This document shows positions 39,090 to 48,170 of a stretch of 64,000 nt of DNA, piece after piece. Under the pieces are notes generated by a model. The model had not been told where the DNA came from, made no database searches, and saw nothing but the letters and a program-made list of their open reading frames with translations. The stretch spans positions 1 through 64,000 of the forward strand of contig NZ_VHLG01000012.1 of NCBI RefSeq assembly GCF_006516955.1, in the 5' to 3' direction. The position numbers and the translations under genes were made by a program. Source of the stretch: Martelella alba. Its GTDB lineage: Bacteria > Pseudomonadota > Alphaproteobacteria > Rhizobiales > Rhizobiaceae. Each line of letters starts with the position of its first letter. Positions within the stretch are counted from its first letter, which is position 1.

Positions 39090-40355
39090 ATGTCTCAAAT
39101 GAAGCTCCAAGAACTTAAGAACAAGACCCCGACGGACCTCCTGACCTTTGCGGAATCGCTTGAGGTCGAAGGCGCCAGCACCATGCGCAAACAGGAACTC
39201 ATGTTTGCCATTTTGAAGATGCTGGCCGCTCAGGATGTCGAGATTATCGGCGAAGGCGTGGTCGAGGTTCTGCAGGACGGTTTCGGCTTCCTGCGTTCTG
39301 CCAATGCCAATTATCTTCCGGGTCCCGATGATATCTATATCTCGCCCTCTCAGATCCGCCGCTTCTCGCTGAAGACCGGCGACACGGTTGAAGGGCCGAT
39401 CCGCGGACCAAAGGAAGGAGAGCGCTATTTTGCCCTTCTGAAGGTCAACACCATCAATTCCGATGATCCGGAAAAGATCCGCCACAAGGTTCATTTCGAC
39501 AATCTGACGCCGCTCTATCCGAATGAGCGGTTCAAGATGGAGCTCGAAAATCCGACCTCGAAGGATCTGTCATCCCGCGTCATCGATCTCGTCGCGCCGC
39601 TCGGCAAGGGCCAGCGCGGATTGATCGTTGCGCCGCCCCGCACTGGTAAGACAGTGCTGCTGCAGAATATCGCCCATTCGATCACGGCCAACCATCCGGA
39701 ATGTTTCCTGATCGTGCTTCTGATCGACGAGCGGCCTGAAGAAGTGACGGATATGCAGCGTTCGGTACGCGGCGAAGTGGTTTCGTCAACCTTTGACGAG
39801 CCGGCTGCCCGCCATGTCCAGGTCGCCGAAATGGTGATCGAAAAGGCCAAACGTCTGGTCGAACATGGCCGTGACGTCGTTATCCTGCTCGATAGTATCA
39901 CCCGTCTCGGCCGCGCCTATAACACGGTCGTGCCGTCCTCGGGCAAGGTTTTGACCGGTGGTGTCGATGCCAATGCTCTTCAAAGGCCGAAACGCTTCTT
40001 CGGTGCTGCCCGTAACATCGAGGAGGGCGGCTCGCTGACGATTATAGCCACCGCGCTGATCGATACCGGTAGCCGCATGGACGAAGTGATTTTCGAAGAA
40101 TTCAAGGGTACCGGCAACTCGGAAATCGTGCTCGACCGCAAGGTTGCTGACAAGCGTATCTTCCCGGCCATGGATATTCTCAAATCCGGTACCCGTAAGG
40201 AAGACCTGCTGGTTCCGCGTCAGGATCTGCAGAAGATCTTTGTTCTGCGTCGTATTCTGGCCCCGATGGGGACGACCGATGCAATTGAATTCCTGATCGA
40301 CAAGCTGAAGCAGACCAAGAGCAATGGCGATTTCTTCGATTCAATGAACACCTGA
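39090..40355 (+). CDS. rho: Transcription termination factor Rho
   Basis: Hexameric RNA-dependent ATPase that ends transcription. The N-terminal Rho domain and cold-shock-like RNA-binding fold are followed by the ATPase with Walker [16 protein letters not shown] and Walker [17 protein letters not shown]. The Q/R-loop region [20 protein letters not shown] is intact. 421 residues. No strong ribosome site precedes ATG 39090, and a 197-base leader separates it from hemJ, consistent with autoregulation in the leader, though no structure was defined. Confidence 0.97.
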   Translation: MSQMKLQELKNKTPTDLLTFAESLEVEGASTMRKQELMFAILKMLAAQDVEIIGEGVVEVLQDGFGFLRSANANYLPGPDDIYISPSQIRRFSLKTGDTVEGPIRGPKEGERYFALLKVNTINSDDPEKIRHKVHFDNLTPLYPNERFKMELENPTSKDLSSRVIDLVAPLGKGQRGLIVAPPRTGKTVLLQNIAHSITANHPECFLIVLLIDERPEEVTDMQRSVRGEVVSSTFDEPAARHVQVAEMVIEKAKRLVEHGRDVVILLDSITRLGRAYNTVVPSSGKVLTGGVDANALQRPKRFFGAARNIEEGGSLTIIATALIDTGSRMDEVIFEEFKGTGNSEIVLDRKVADKRIFPAMDILKSGTRKEDLLVPRQDLQKIFVLRRILAPMGTTDAIEFLIDKLKQTKSNGDFFDSMNT

Positions 40356-40380
40356 TTACGTGTCAGATGAAAGAAGCTGT

Positions 40381-40413
40381 AGCGGCCGGTGTCTCCTGAC
40401 ACGGGCCGCTTTT
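40381..40413 (+). terminator. Intrinsic terminator after rho
   Basis: 13-bp stem with one mismatch, AGCGGCCGGTGTC (40381-40393) with GACACGGGCCGCT (40398-40410), TCCT loop, then a short T-run. Confidence 0.87.
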
Positions 40414-40465
40414 GCATTTTTGCTGCAGTGCAACATGGTGAAGAAAATCTTAATGGAGCAATCTG

Positions 40466-41785
40466 ATGGCGGTAAGTGACGACACGATCTATGCGCTTTC
40501 AAGCGGTGGATTGCCTTCCGGTGTTGCTGTGATCAGGCTTTCCGGATCCTCCGCATTTTCCGCATGTGCGACGATTGCCGGAAACATACCGCCGCCGCGC
40601 TTTGCCCGGCTGATGAAGCTTGTCGACGGGGACGGGGGAACCATTGATCAGGCTCTGGTGCTTTCCTTTCCCGGACCGGCTTCCTTTACCGGTGAGGATT
40701 GTATCGAGTTCCACCTTCATGGCGGCCGCGCTGTCGTCAATCACATGCAGAATTGCCTGTCCATGCTGCCGGGCCTGCGTCATGCCGAAGCCGGGGAGTT
40801 TACCCGTCGTGCCTTTGAAAACGGCAAGATCGACCTCGTTGAAGCGGAAGGGCTTTCGGATATGATTGCCGCTGAAACCGAGATGCAGCGGCGGCTGGCG
40901 CTGGAACAGGCTGAAGGGCATCACTCCGCTCTCTATAATGGCTGGGCTGATCGACTGATCCATGCCCGTGCCATGATCGAGGCTGAACTGGATTTCGCTG
41001 ACGAGGATGATGTGCCGGGTTCACTCTCGGCCGAAATCTGGCAGGATGTTGAGATGCTTGCCGCGGCACTTCATCAGCATCTTGCCGGCAGCAGGATTGG
41101 CGAGATCGTCCGCGATGGCTTCAAGGTCGTGCTGACCGGTGCACCAAATGCGGGGAAATCCAGTCTTCTCAATGCCTTGGCCAAACGCGACATAGCCATT
41201 GTCACCGATATTGCAGGGACGACCCGTGACAGTATTGAAGTCGATCTCGATATCGGCGGCTACGCCGTACGGCTTTTTGATACAGCAGGTCTACGCGAAA
41301 CGGAAGATATCGTTGAGCAGGAGGGCGTAAGACGGGCCGAAGCCCTGCGTGATGGTGCGGATCTCGTTCTTGCATTGGTTGCTGCTGATCAGACAGGACC
41401 AGTGATCGAACCCTCAGAAGGGGTTTTGCGCATTCTTACCAAATCGGATCTTCGCAATGAAGCAGATCAGGCAGAAGATTTTGATCTGGTGCTCTCCGTG
41501 CATAGCGGTGACGGCTTGCCGCAGCTTGTCGAACGCATTGCTACGCGCCTTGACGCGGCCGTTTCAGGGAGCAGTCTTTCAGTTCCGGTGCGTCAGCGGC
41601 AGATTGAGTTTTTGCAGCAGGCAGAAAGCCATATTGGTGAAGCACTGAGATTGCAGCACGCTTCGCCCGAAATCCCGGCAGAATCCCTGCGACGGGCAGC
41701 AGATTCACTTGGCCGTATTACCGGACGCGTTGATGTTGAAGATCTTCTGGGTGTTATCTTCTCCAGCTTTTGTGTCGGCAAGTAA
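40466..41785 (+). CDS. mnmE: tRNA modification GTPase MnmE (TrmE)
   Basis: With MnmG it installs the 5-carboxymethylaminomethyl group on wobble uridine 34 of several tRNAs. The N-terminal folate-binding domain has DTIYALSSGGLPSGVAVIRLSG. The central G domain has G1 GAPNAGKSSLLNAL and DTAGLRETEDIVEQEGVRRA. The C-terminus FCVGK matches the conserved Cys-x-Gly-Lys end. 439 residues. GGAG before ATG 40466. Confidence 0.96.
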   Translation: MAVSDDTIYALSSGGLPSGVAVIRLSGSSAFSACATIAGNIPPPRFARLMKLVDGDGGTIDQALVLSFPGPASFTGEDCIEFHLHGGRAVVNHMQNCLSMLPGLRHAEAGEFTRRAFENGKIDLVEAEGLSDMIAAETEMQRRLALEQAEGHHSALYNGWADRLIHARAMIEAELDFADEDDVPGSLSAEIWQDVEMLAAALHQHLAGSRIGEIVRDGFKVVLTGAPNAGKSSLLNALAKRDIAIVTDIAGTTRDSIEVDLDIGGYAVRLFDTAGLRETEDIVEQEGVRRAEALRDGADLVLALVAADQTGPVIEPSEGVLRILTKSDLRNEADQAEDFDLVLSVHSGDGLPQLVERIATRLDAAVSGSSLSVPVRQRQIEFLQQAESHIGEALRLQHASPEIPAESLRRAADSLGRITGRVDVEDLLGVIFSSFCVGK

Positions 41786-41793
41786 CGCTTGAG

Positions 41794-41809
41794 TGTTTCA
41801 CGTGAAACA
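41794..41809. promoter_or_regulatory. parS: parS site between mnmE and mnmG
   Basis: Perfect 16/16 match to TGTTTCACGTGAAACA, starting 9 bases after the mnmE stop. ParB nucleation site for chromosome segregation. Confidence 0.95.
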
Positions 41810-41921
41810 TCCTTGACTCTCGGCAATTGTCACGGCACAAACGGACGAAACCGTAAAACGGGGTCAGTGTATCCGGCGTATGAAGAATGACGCCGTTGAG
41901 GCCAGACCCTCGGAGCATTTC

Positions 41922-43778
41922 ATGGACGCAATGAAGTTTGATGTCATCGTCATTGGCGGTGGACATGCTGGATGTGAAGCGGCGAGCATGGCTGCGCGGG
42001 CCGGTGCCAGAACCGCCCTGATCACGCACAGAGCCGAAACAATCGGTGTTATGTCCTGCAATCCAGCGATCGGTGGATTGGGGAAAGGCCATCTGGTGCG
42101 GGAGATCGATGCGCTGGACGGCCTGATGGGGCGGGTCGCCGATGCGGCCGCAATTCAGTATCGCATGCTCAATCGGCGCAAGGGACCGGCTGTTCGTGGC
42201 CCGCGAACCCAGGCTGACCGCAAGCTGTATCGGCTCGCCATGCAGAAAGAACTGGCCGAAATAGACAATCTGACGATTATCGAGGGTGATGTCTTCGATA
42301 TTTCTTTTGGTCAAGGTCGGGTTGAAGCGGTAACAACAGCCGATGGGCAACGTTTTGCTTGTGGCGCAGCAGTTCTGACAACCGGGACGTTTCTGCGCGG
42401 CCTTATCCATATCGGCGATAAGAAAATCCCTGCCGGGCGGGTAGGGGAGGCACCATCCCTTGGTTTGTCGGCGACGCTCGGCCGGGCCGGTCTGACCCTC
42501 GGGCGGCTGAAAACCGGCACGCCGGCACGTCTTGATGGCAAAACGATTGACTGGGATTCTCTAGATCGCCAGGAGGCGGATAGTGAGCCGGTGCCATTCT
42601 CGTTCATGACGGAAACGATTGCCAATCCGCAGATTGCCTGCGGGGTGACGCGGACGACGCCTGAGACGCATCGGATCATTCGGGATAATATCGGTCTGTC
42701 GGCCATGTATTCCGGTCAGATTGAAGGCGTAGGACCGCGTTATTGCCCGTCCATTGAAGATAAGATTATGCGCTTCGGCGATCGTGACGGGCATCAGATT
42801 TTTCTTGAGCCCGAAGGTCTTGACGACGATACGGTTTATCCCAATGGCATTTCGACTTCATTGCCTGAGTGGGTTCAGGATGCCTATATCCATGCGATCC
42901 CCGGTCTTGAGCATGTTCGCATTCTGCAGCCAGGCTATGCTATTGAATATGATCATGTCGACCCGCGTGAGCTGACCGCCGGACTGGAATTGAAGAAAAT
43001 GCCGGGACTGTTTCTGGCAGGTCAGATCAATGGGACAACGGGTTATGAAGAGGCGGGCGCCCAGGGATTGGTTGCTGGCTTGAACGCCGCACGGCTATGC
43101 GGCGGCCTCCCGGCATTTCATTTTTCGCGGACGGATTCCTATATTGGCGTGATGATCGATGATCTGACAACGCGCGGCGTTGCCGAACCCTATCGAATGT
43201 TTACATCGCGCGCAGAATATCGCCTGACCCTTCGGGCCGATAATGCAGATATGCGGCTTACGCCGATCGGTCTTGAACTTGGTGTTGTCTCGGCAAAACG
43301 GGCTCAGCGGTTTGAAACCTACGCGGCTTCATTCGCCAGAAACTGTGAAAAGCTGAAATCGCTGTCGCTGACACCGAGCGAGGCGGCTGAGTATGGGCTG
43401 AAGCTCAATCAGGATGGCCAGCGCAGAACGGCGTTCGATCTTCTGTCCTATCCCGATCAGGATCTCGGCTCTCTTCGTAATATCTGGCCCGAACTTGCCG
43501 AAATCAATGGCAGGCTCGGCGAAGCCATTGAGATCGAAGCCTCCTATGCGGTCTATCTCGACCGGCAATCTGCCGATATCGCCCAGGTTCAAAGGGACGA
43601 GGGACGGATGATTCCTGCGGATTTCGACTATTCTGGCTTGTCGGGTCTTTCCAATGAGCTCAAAATCAAACTTCAGGCGGCGCGGCCAGACAATATTGCA
43701 CAGGCAGCCCGTGTTGATGGGATGACACCGGCAGCCTTGTCGCTGTTGATCGTAAGATTGAAGTTGCAGGCTGCATGA
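41922..43778 (+). CDS. mnmG: tRNA uridine modification enzyme MnmG (GidA)
   Basis: FAD-dependent partner of MnmE in wobble uridine modification. The FAD-binding Rossmann motif is [19 protein letters not shown] at the N-terminus; the signature [22 protein letters not shown] follows, and [25 protein letters not shown] is the second family motif. 618 residues. ATG 41922 has GGAG 7 bases upstream; ATG 41880 is in frame but unsupported. It overlaps rsmG by 4 bases. Confidence 0.96.
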   Translation: MDAMKFDVIVIGGGHAGCEAASMAARAGARTALITHRAETIGVMSCNPAIGGLGKGHLVREIDALDGLMGRVADAAAIQYRMLNRRKGPAVRGPRTQADRKLYRLAMQKELAEIDNLTIIEGDVFDISFGQGRVEAVTTADGQRFACGAAVLTTGTFLRGLIHIGDKKIPAGRVGEAPSLGLSATLGRAGLTLGRLKTGTPARLDGKTIDWDSLDRQEADSEPVPFSFMTETIANPQIACGVTRTTPETHRIIRDNIGLSAMYSGQIEGVGPRYCPSIEDKIMRFGDRDGHQIFLEPEGLDDDTVYPNGISTSLPEWVQDAYIHAIPGLEHVRILQPGYAIEYDHVDPRELTAGLELKKMPGLFLAGQINGTTGYEEAGAQGLVAGLNAARLCGGLPAFHFSRTDSYIGVMIDDLTTRGVAEPYRMFTSRAEYRLTLRADNADMRLTPIGLELGVVSAKRAQRFETYAASFARNCEKLKSLSLTPSEAAEYGLKLNQDGQRRTAFDLLSYPDQDLGSLRNIWPELAEINGRLGEAIEIEASYAVYLDRQSADIAQVQRDEGRMIPADFDYSGLSGLSNELKIKLQAARPDNIAQAARVDGMTPAALSLLIVRLKLQAA

Positions 43779-44401
43779 TGGCTCCATTGAAATTGAATGG
43801 TCAGAGTGTTTCACGTGAAACACAGGACCGGCTTGAACATTTCGTTGTCCATTTTCAGAAATGGGCGAAGGCTATCAATCTCGTTGCGCCTTCAACCAAG
43901 ACCCATATGTGGGAACGGCATATCGCCGATAGCGCGCAGATTTTTCAACTCCATCCTCGCCCGTGCCAGTGGGTGGATATTGGATCGGGCGGCGGCTTTC
44001 CTGGCATGATCACCGCTATCTTTCTCGCCGAGGCAGGGCAGGGGTGGGTTCATCTGGTTGAAAGCAACAATAAAAAGGCCTCTTTTCTGCGAACGGCCAT
44101 CCGGGAGACCGGAGCGCGTGCCAGTGTTCACGCAATCCGTGCCGAAGCCGCAATGGAGGAAATCGAGAGCGCAGATTGCATGTCGGCGCGGGCATTGGCG
44201 GCGCTTGATGAACTTTTTGCTTTTGCCGAACCCTGGGCTAAAAAACAGGATGGATTCCGCTGTTATTTTCACAAAGGCCGGGATTACCAGAGTGAGATCG
44301 ACAAAGCGCGTGGCCAATGGCAATTCGATTTGATAGAACATGAGAGTAGGGTTGAACCCGGCTCGGTGGTTCTCGAAGTCAGCAATCTCCGGCGTATCTA
44401 G
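43775..44401 (+). CDS. rsmG: 16S rRNA (guanine527-N7)-methyltransferase RsmG (GidB)
   Basis: Methylates G527 of 16S rRNA; loss in many bacteria gives low-level streptomycin resistance. The SAM-binding motif is [21 protein letters not shown]; the N-terminus has [20 protein letters not shown]. 208 residues, with two in-frame ATG codons at the start. The codons for SVSRETQ near residue 12 contain a perfect parS site. parA follows after 27 bases. Confidence 0.95.
   Translation: MMAPLKLNGQSVSRETQDRLEHFVVHFQKWAKAINLVAPSTKTHMWERHIADSAQIFQLHPRPCQWVDIGSGGGFPGMITAIFLAEAGQGWVHLVESNNKKASFLRTAIRETGARASVHAIRAEAAMEEIESADCMSARALAALDELFAFAEPWAKKQDGFRCYFHKGRDYQSEIDKARGQWQFDLIEHESRVEPGSVVLEVSNLRRI
43807..43822. 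promoter_or_regulatory. parS: parS site inside rsmG
   Basis: Perfect 16/16 TGTTTCACGTGAAACA within the rsmG coding sequence, read there as V-S-R-E-T. A parS embedded in this gene is also known in other bacteria. Confidence 0.95.
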
Positions 44402-44428
44402 GGCCGGCCAGGCGGGCGGATTTCAGGT

Positions 44429-45220
44429 ATGGTTAATAAAACGCGAATTATCACGGTTGCCAACCAGAAGGGCGGAGTCGGCAAGACGACGACCGCCATT
44501 AACCTGGCGACGGCTTTGGCGGCGATCGGTGAAAAAGTCCTGATTGTTGATCTTGACCCCCAGGGCAATGCCTCGACCGGGCTTGGCATCGACAGGGATC
44601 AGCGGCGGCAATCGGCTTATGATGTATTGATGGGCGATCAGTCTGCTGTTGAATGTGCTGTGCCGACAGCGGTTCCCAATCTTGATCTGATCCCGTCGAC
44701 TTTGGACCTTCTTGGATTCGAGATGGAGATTGCGCAGGATCCGCGCCGTGTTTTCCGTCTTCGCGATGCGCTGACGGCGCCGGAAATGGCGCAATACCGC
44801 TATGTTTTTTGCGATTGTCCACCGTCCTTCAATCTTCTGACCATGAATGCGATGGCGGCAGCGGCGTCGATTCTCGTTCCGCTGCAATGCGAGTTTTTCG
44901 CCCTTGAGGGTTTGAGCCAACTACTTGATACAGTTTCGCAAATTCGAAATTCGGTCAATCCGGGGCTGGAAATACAGGGCGTGGTGCTGACCATGTTCGA
45001 TTCGCGCAACAATCTGGCTCAACAGGTTGTCAGCGATGTACGCGAATATATGGGTGATAAGGTCTATCGCACGCTGATACCGCGTAATGTCCGCGTTTCA
45101 GAGGCGCCCTCCTTTGGCAAACCGGTCATTCTTTATGATCTGAAGTGCCAGGGCAGTCAGGCCTATATTCAGCTGGCATCGGAAATCATTCAGCGCGAGC
45201 GCGCACTGGCTGCGGCCTGA
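44429..45220 (+). CDS. parA: Chromosome partitioning ATPase ParA (Soj)
   Basis: MinD/ParA-type ATPase that moves the ParB-parS complex. The deviant Walker A is VANQKGGVGKTTTAINLATALA near residues 8-29; switch I has DLDPQGNASTGLGID and switch II CDCPPSFNLLTMNAM. 263 residues. It lies upstream of parB with 47 bases between them. Confidence 0.97.
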   Translation: MVNKTRIITVANQKGGVGKTTTAINLATALAAIGEKVLIVDLDPQGNASTGLGIDRDQRRQSAYDVLMGDQSAVECAVPTAVPNLDLIPSTLDLLGFEMEIAQDPRRVFRLRDALTAPEMAQYRYVFCDCPPSFNLLTMNAMAAAASILVPLQCEFFALEGLSQLLDTVSQIRNSVNPGLEIQGVVLTMFDSRNNLAQQVVSDVREYMGDKVYRTLIPRNVRVSEAPSFGKPVILYDLKCQGSQAYIQLASEIIQRERALAAA

Positions 45221-45267
45221 ACTGCTAATGATCGAGGTCTTTTAAGGCTTCGCTTGCATGAGAGTGG

Positions 45268-46164
45268 ATGAAGATCATGAATGATGAAACCTCCAAGCGC
45301 CGTCTTGGGCGCGGTCTTGCAGCCCTGATTGGCGATATTGAAAAGCCGCAGACGGAAGTATCGGAAACGCCGGTTATTCACCCAGATCGCCAGGTTCCCA
45401 TTGAATTTGTGACGCGAAATCCGCGAAATCCAAGGCGCTATTTCGAAGAAGAAGAGCTGCGGGATCTTGCCGCGTCGATCCGCCAGCACGGTATTGTTCA
45501 ACCCGTTGTCGTGCGCACGATTGCTGAACAGCGTTTCGAGATTATCGCTGGCGAGCGACGCTGGCGAGCGGCCCAGCTTTCAGGTCTGGCTGAAATTCCG
45601 GTTTTGATCCGCGATGTTGATGATCGGACCGCCCTGGAAATTGCCATTGTCGAGAATGTTCAGCGTGCTGACCTCAACCCGCTGGAAGAGGCCAATGGTT
45701 ATGAAGCACTGATGGCTGAACATGGATACACCCAGAATGATCTTGGTGAAATTATCGGCAAGAGTCGCAGTCATGTCGCCAATAGTCTGCGTCTTTTGAA
45801 GCTGCCGGAAGGGGTTCGTGACATGCTGGCTGGTGGAGCGCTTTCTGCTGGTCATGCGCGTGCTCTGATTTCAACACCCGATCCGCTGGCTCTGGCGCGC
45901 GTGATTGTCGATAAGGGGCTTTCAGTCCGTGATACTGAGAAACTCGCTCAGCGGGCGATCGAGGGCACAGAAGGGCGTCGTGCTACGGCGCCGGCACGTG
46001 AAAAGGATGCCGATACGCTGGCGCTGGAACGTTCCTTGGGGGATATTCTTGGCCTGACAGTGACCATTGATCACAAGTCAAACGGCGGTCAGATCAAAAT
46101 CGCCTATCGGACCCTCGATCAACTTGACGATATCTGCCACCGGTTGGAACGCCGCCCGAACTAG
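45268..46164 (+). CDS. parB: Chromosome partitioning protein ParB (Spo0J)
   Basis: CTP-dependent clamp that loads at parS and spreads. The N-terminus is RRLGRGLAALIGD, the segment that interacts with ParA. The CTPase/arginine motif is ERRWRAAQLSGL after IIAG; the helix-turn-helix parS reader lies around YTQNDLGEIIGKSRSHVANSLRLLKLP. The C-terminal dimer domain ends CHRLERRPN. 298 residues; ATG 45277 is an alternative start. Confidence 0.97.
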   Translation: MKIMNDETSKRRLGRGLAALIGDIEKPQTEVSETPVIHPDRQVPIEFVTRNPRNPRRYFEEEELRDLAASIRQHGIVQPVVVRTIAEQRFEIIAGERRWRAAQLSGLAEIPVLIRDVDDRTALEIAIVENVQRADLNPLEEANGYEALMAEHGYTQNDLGEIIGKSRSHVANSLRLLKLPEGVRDMLAGGALSAGHARALISTPDPLALARVIVDKGLSVRDTEKLAQRAIEGTEGRRATAPAREKDADTLALERSLGDILGLTVTIDHKSNGGQIKIAYRTLDQLDDICHRLERRPN

Positions 46165-46230
46165 GTTGGCGCTGGTTTGTTGCTGGGGCGGCATTGAAGC
46201 GGGTCGGTCTAAATCGGGCCAAATTGTTCT

Positions 46231-46267
46231 AAAATTGGATCATATCAAATTGATATGATCCAATTTT
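46231..46267. repeat. 37-bp perfect AT-rich palindrome between parB and holA
   Basis: Arms AAAATTGGATCATATCAA (46231-46248) and TTGATATGATCCAATTTT (46250-46267) are exact reverse complements around a single A. It lies between convergent parB and holA and is far more AT-rich than its surroundings. A- and T-runs at the ends could make it a bidirectional terminator, but a palindrome with almost no loop also suits a protein-binding site. Confidence 0.8.
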
Positions 46268-46286
46268 ATATTTTGGTTTCAGCTTG

Positions 46287-47333
46287 TTATCGACGTCTTC
46301 CAGCGCGAGCCGTTTTCAGTGTCGTTGCAAGCAGGCTCTGCATGACGATGCTGTCTTCCAGTTGCGGGAATTGCCGGCTGCGCAGCACCGCCATCTGCAA
46401 CAAGGACAATTCCTGTCTAAGCGCTTTTGAAGTCCAGCGCGAGAGCGCGGCTTCGACCAGCGGCTTGCGGCGGAAGAATATGCCCCTGCCATGGCTTTGC
46501 ATCACCGTCGATACGCTATTGCCATTGCCTTCGATTTCAGCGCGCATGAGGTCCAGTTGCTGGAACTGACGCAGGCATCCATTCAACACAAGAAAGAGCG
46601 GTGTCTTGGATTGGGTGATTTTCGCCATCGCCCGCTTCAACTGCGCGGGATCGCCAGACAGGACAGCGTCTATGGCTTCATCGGCGGAGATCGTGCTGGC
46701 ATCGCCAATGATTTCGCGGACGTGTTCCTCGTCGATAAGCTCCATGCCGCGGGCGTATAGCATGAGCTTTTCGATTTCGTTGCGACTGGCCAACCGGTCG
46801 CCGCCGATCAGGGTGAGAAGCAGCTGCCGCGCAGCTGGCGACATACGCAGGCCGGCTGCGGCAAGCTCGCTGTCGATCAGCTGATTGAGCGCACGTGCGT
46901 CGTCGCTGTAGCAGGGAATGACGGCGACAGCGCCGCTTTTCTCCGCAACCTTCCGCAAGGCCGTACCCTTGCGCAATTCACCGGCTTCGATAATCAGAAA
47001 AGCCGCTTCCGGCGGGGCTTCGCTTAGAATATTGACAGCGTCGGAAAGGGCTTTTTCCGAGCCGCTGCCACGGATCCAGACGAGGCGGGAGCCGCCGAAA
47101 AGACCGATTGCATTCATCTCGTCGACGATGCGGCCCGATCCGGTGTCAAGGTCGGCGGTTTCCAGCTTCATCACCGAGAAAGGGTCGGAGAGATCGACAC
47201 CCGATTGTCTTGCGATCAGCGCTGCGCGTTCGCTGACAAGCCCGCGATCAGGACCGTAGACGAGAAACAGCCGATAGCGGCTTGCCTCGCGGCGAACGAA
47301 ATTGTCGAACTGGTGCGATTTTATCTCGGTCAT
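46287..47333 (-). CDS. holA: DNA polymerase III delta subunit HolA
   Basis: Clamp-loader subunit that opens the beta clamp. 348 residues with the N-terminal fold RYRLFLVYGPDRGLVSERAALI and the later segment VAVIPCYSDDARALNQLIDSEL. The AAA+ lid (LTLIGGDRLASRNEIEKLMLY) is typical of alphaproteobacterial HolA. Start ATG 47333. It is downstream of lptE on the same strand, with a 240-base gap. Confidence 0.92.
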   Translation of the reverse strand: MTEIKSHQFDNFVRREASRYRLFLVYGPDRGLVSERAALIARQSGVDLSDPFSVMKLETADLDTGSGRIVDEMNAIGLFGGSRLVWIRGSGSEKALSDAVNILSEAPPEAAFLIIEAGELRKGTALRKVAEKSGAVAVIPCYSDDARALNQLIDSELAAAGLRMSPAARQLLLTLIGGDRLASRNEIEKLMLYARGMELIDEEHVREIIGDASTISADEAIDAVLSGDPAQLKRAMAKITQSKTPLFLVLNGCLRQFQQLDLMRAEIEGNGNSVSTVMQSHGRGIFFRRKPLVEAALSRWTSKALRQELSLLQMAVLRSRQFPQLEDSIVMQSLLATTLKTARAGRRR

Positions 47334-47510
47334 CGGCCGTCCTTGCTGTCCTGCCGGCGCACAGACAGGATGATGATCGCGCTTTTGGAACCGCAATGGC
47401 TCCTGATGTGATCGGCCCGACGATACTCCTTTAGCCTTGAGCGGCCAAATGGCTGAAGTGTGCTATCCACATCCTGGCGTCGAACGTGCGATACCAGACG
47501 CAAAGACGAG

Positions 47511-47540
47511 AAAGGGGCGGATCTGCAAATCCACCCCTTA
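47511..47540 (-). terminator. Possible terminator after lptE
   Basis: 11-bp stem with one mismatch, AAGGGGCGGAT (47512-47522) with ATCCACCCCTT (47529-47539). The T-run on the minus strand is short, so it may only attenuate readthrough into holA. Confidence 0.45.
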
Positions 47541-47573
47541 TCGAAGGAATAAGCCAGCCTTCAGGAAATCACG

Positions 47574-48170
47574 TCAGTTTGTTGCTGGCGGCGTGGAACC
47601 CGGCGCCGGTGGCAGGCTGGCTTCCGGCGTGGACTGGGCTTCCTTGGTCAGCGCAATAGCCAGATCGGCGTTGATCAGCTCGGCGACATCCTTGGCGGCA
47701 CGGTTTTCGGCGTCACGGATGGCGCGAAGCTTGGCATATTCCTGTGACGGGAAGTCGAGCAGGGCAATTGACTTGCGTGTCCCAGAAGTCAAGAGCTTGC
47801 TGTCAGAGACGCGACGCATCGAATAATTGGCGTACACGATCGTTCGTCCGGCATCGGCCGTATCGGAATTATCTTCCACCAGCACGTCCGACGTTGCCGC
47901 ATAGGCGTTGATATCGACCCGATAAAGCGGGTTGGCGCTTTCGCCTTTGCCGCGTCCGGTCAGAAAGATCAGCTGATTTTCTACCTGCTGCGCCACGCGC
48001 GATGTCGGTGTGTTGAAGGCGATCGCGGCCATGTTCTCACTCAGCGCCTTGCCCTGAGTGCCGCCATAAAGCGGACGGACCTGACACGCCGAAAGACCGG
48101 CAGTGACACTCAGGAGAAGCACGGAAACCAGGCTGGTACGGACAGTTCGGGCAAAGCGGTCAGACAACAA
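47574..48170 (-). CDS. lptE: LPS-assembly lipoprotein LptE
   Basis: Outer-membrane lipoprotein that plugs the LptD channel for LPS export. 198 residues: signal peptide to about residue 28, lipobox LSAC, then CQVRPLYGG, the motif typical of alphaproteobacterial LptE. The C-terminus is Pro-rich ([12 protein letters not shown]). It begins with one of two tandem TTG codons (48170 or 48167), inside the last codons of leuS, so translation is coupled to leuS. Confidence 0.88.
   Translation of the reverse strand: MLSDRFARTVRTSLVSVLLLSVTAGLSACQVRPLYGGTQGKALSENMAAIAFNTPTSRVAQQVENQLIFLTGRGKGESANPLYRVDINAYAATSDVLVEDNSDTADAGRTIVYANYSMRRVSDSKLLTSGTRKSIALLDFPSQEYAKLRAIRDAENRAAKDVAELINADLAIALTKEAQSTPEASLPPAPGSTPPATN

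Noticed and set aside
44429-44436. ATGGTTAA at the parA start as a CtrA half-site
   Set aside because: It is simply the first codons of parA.
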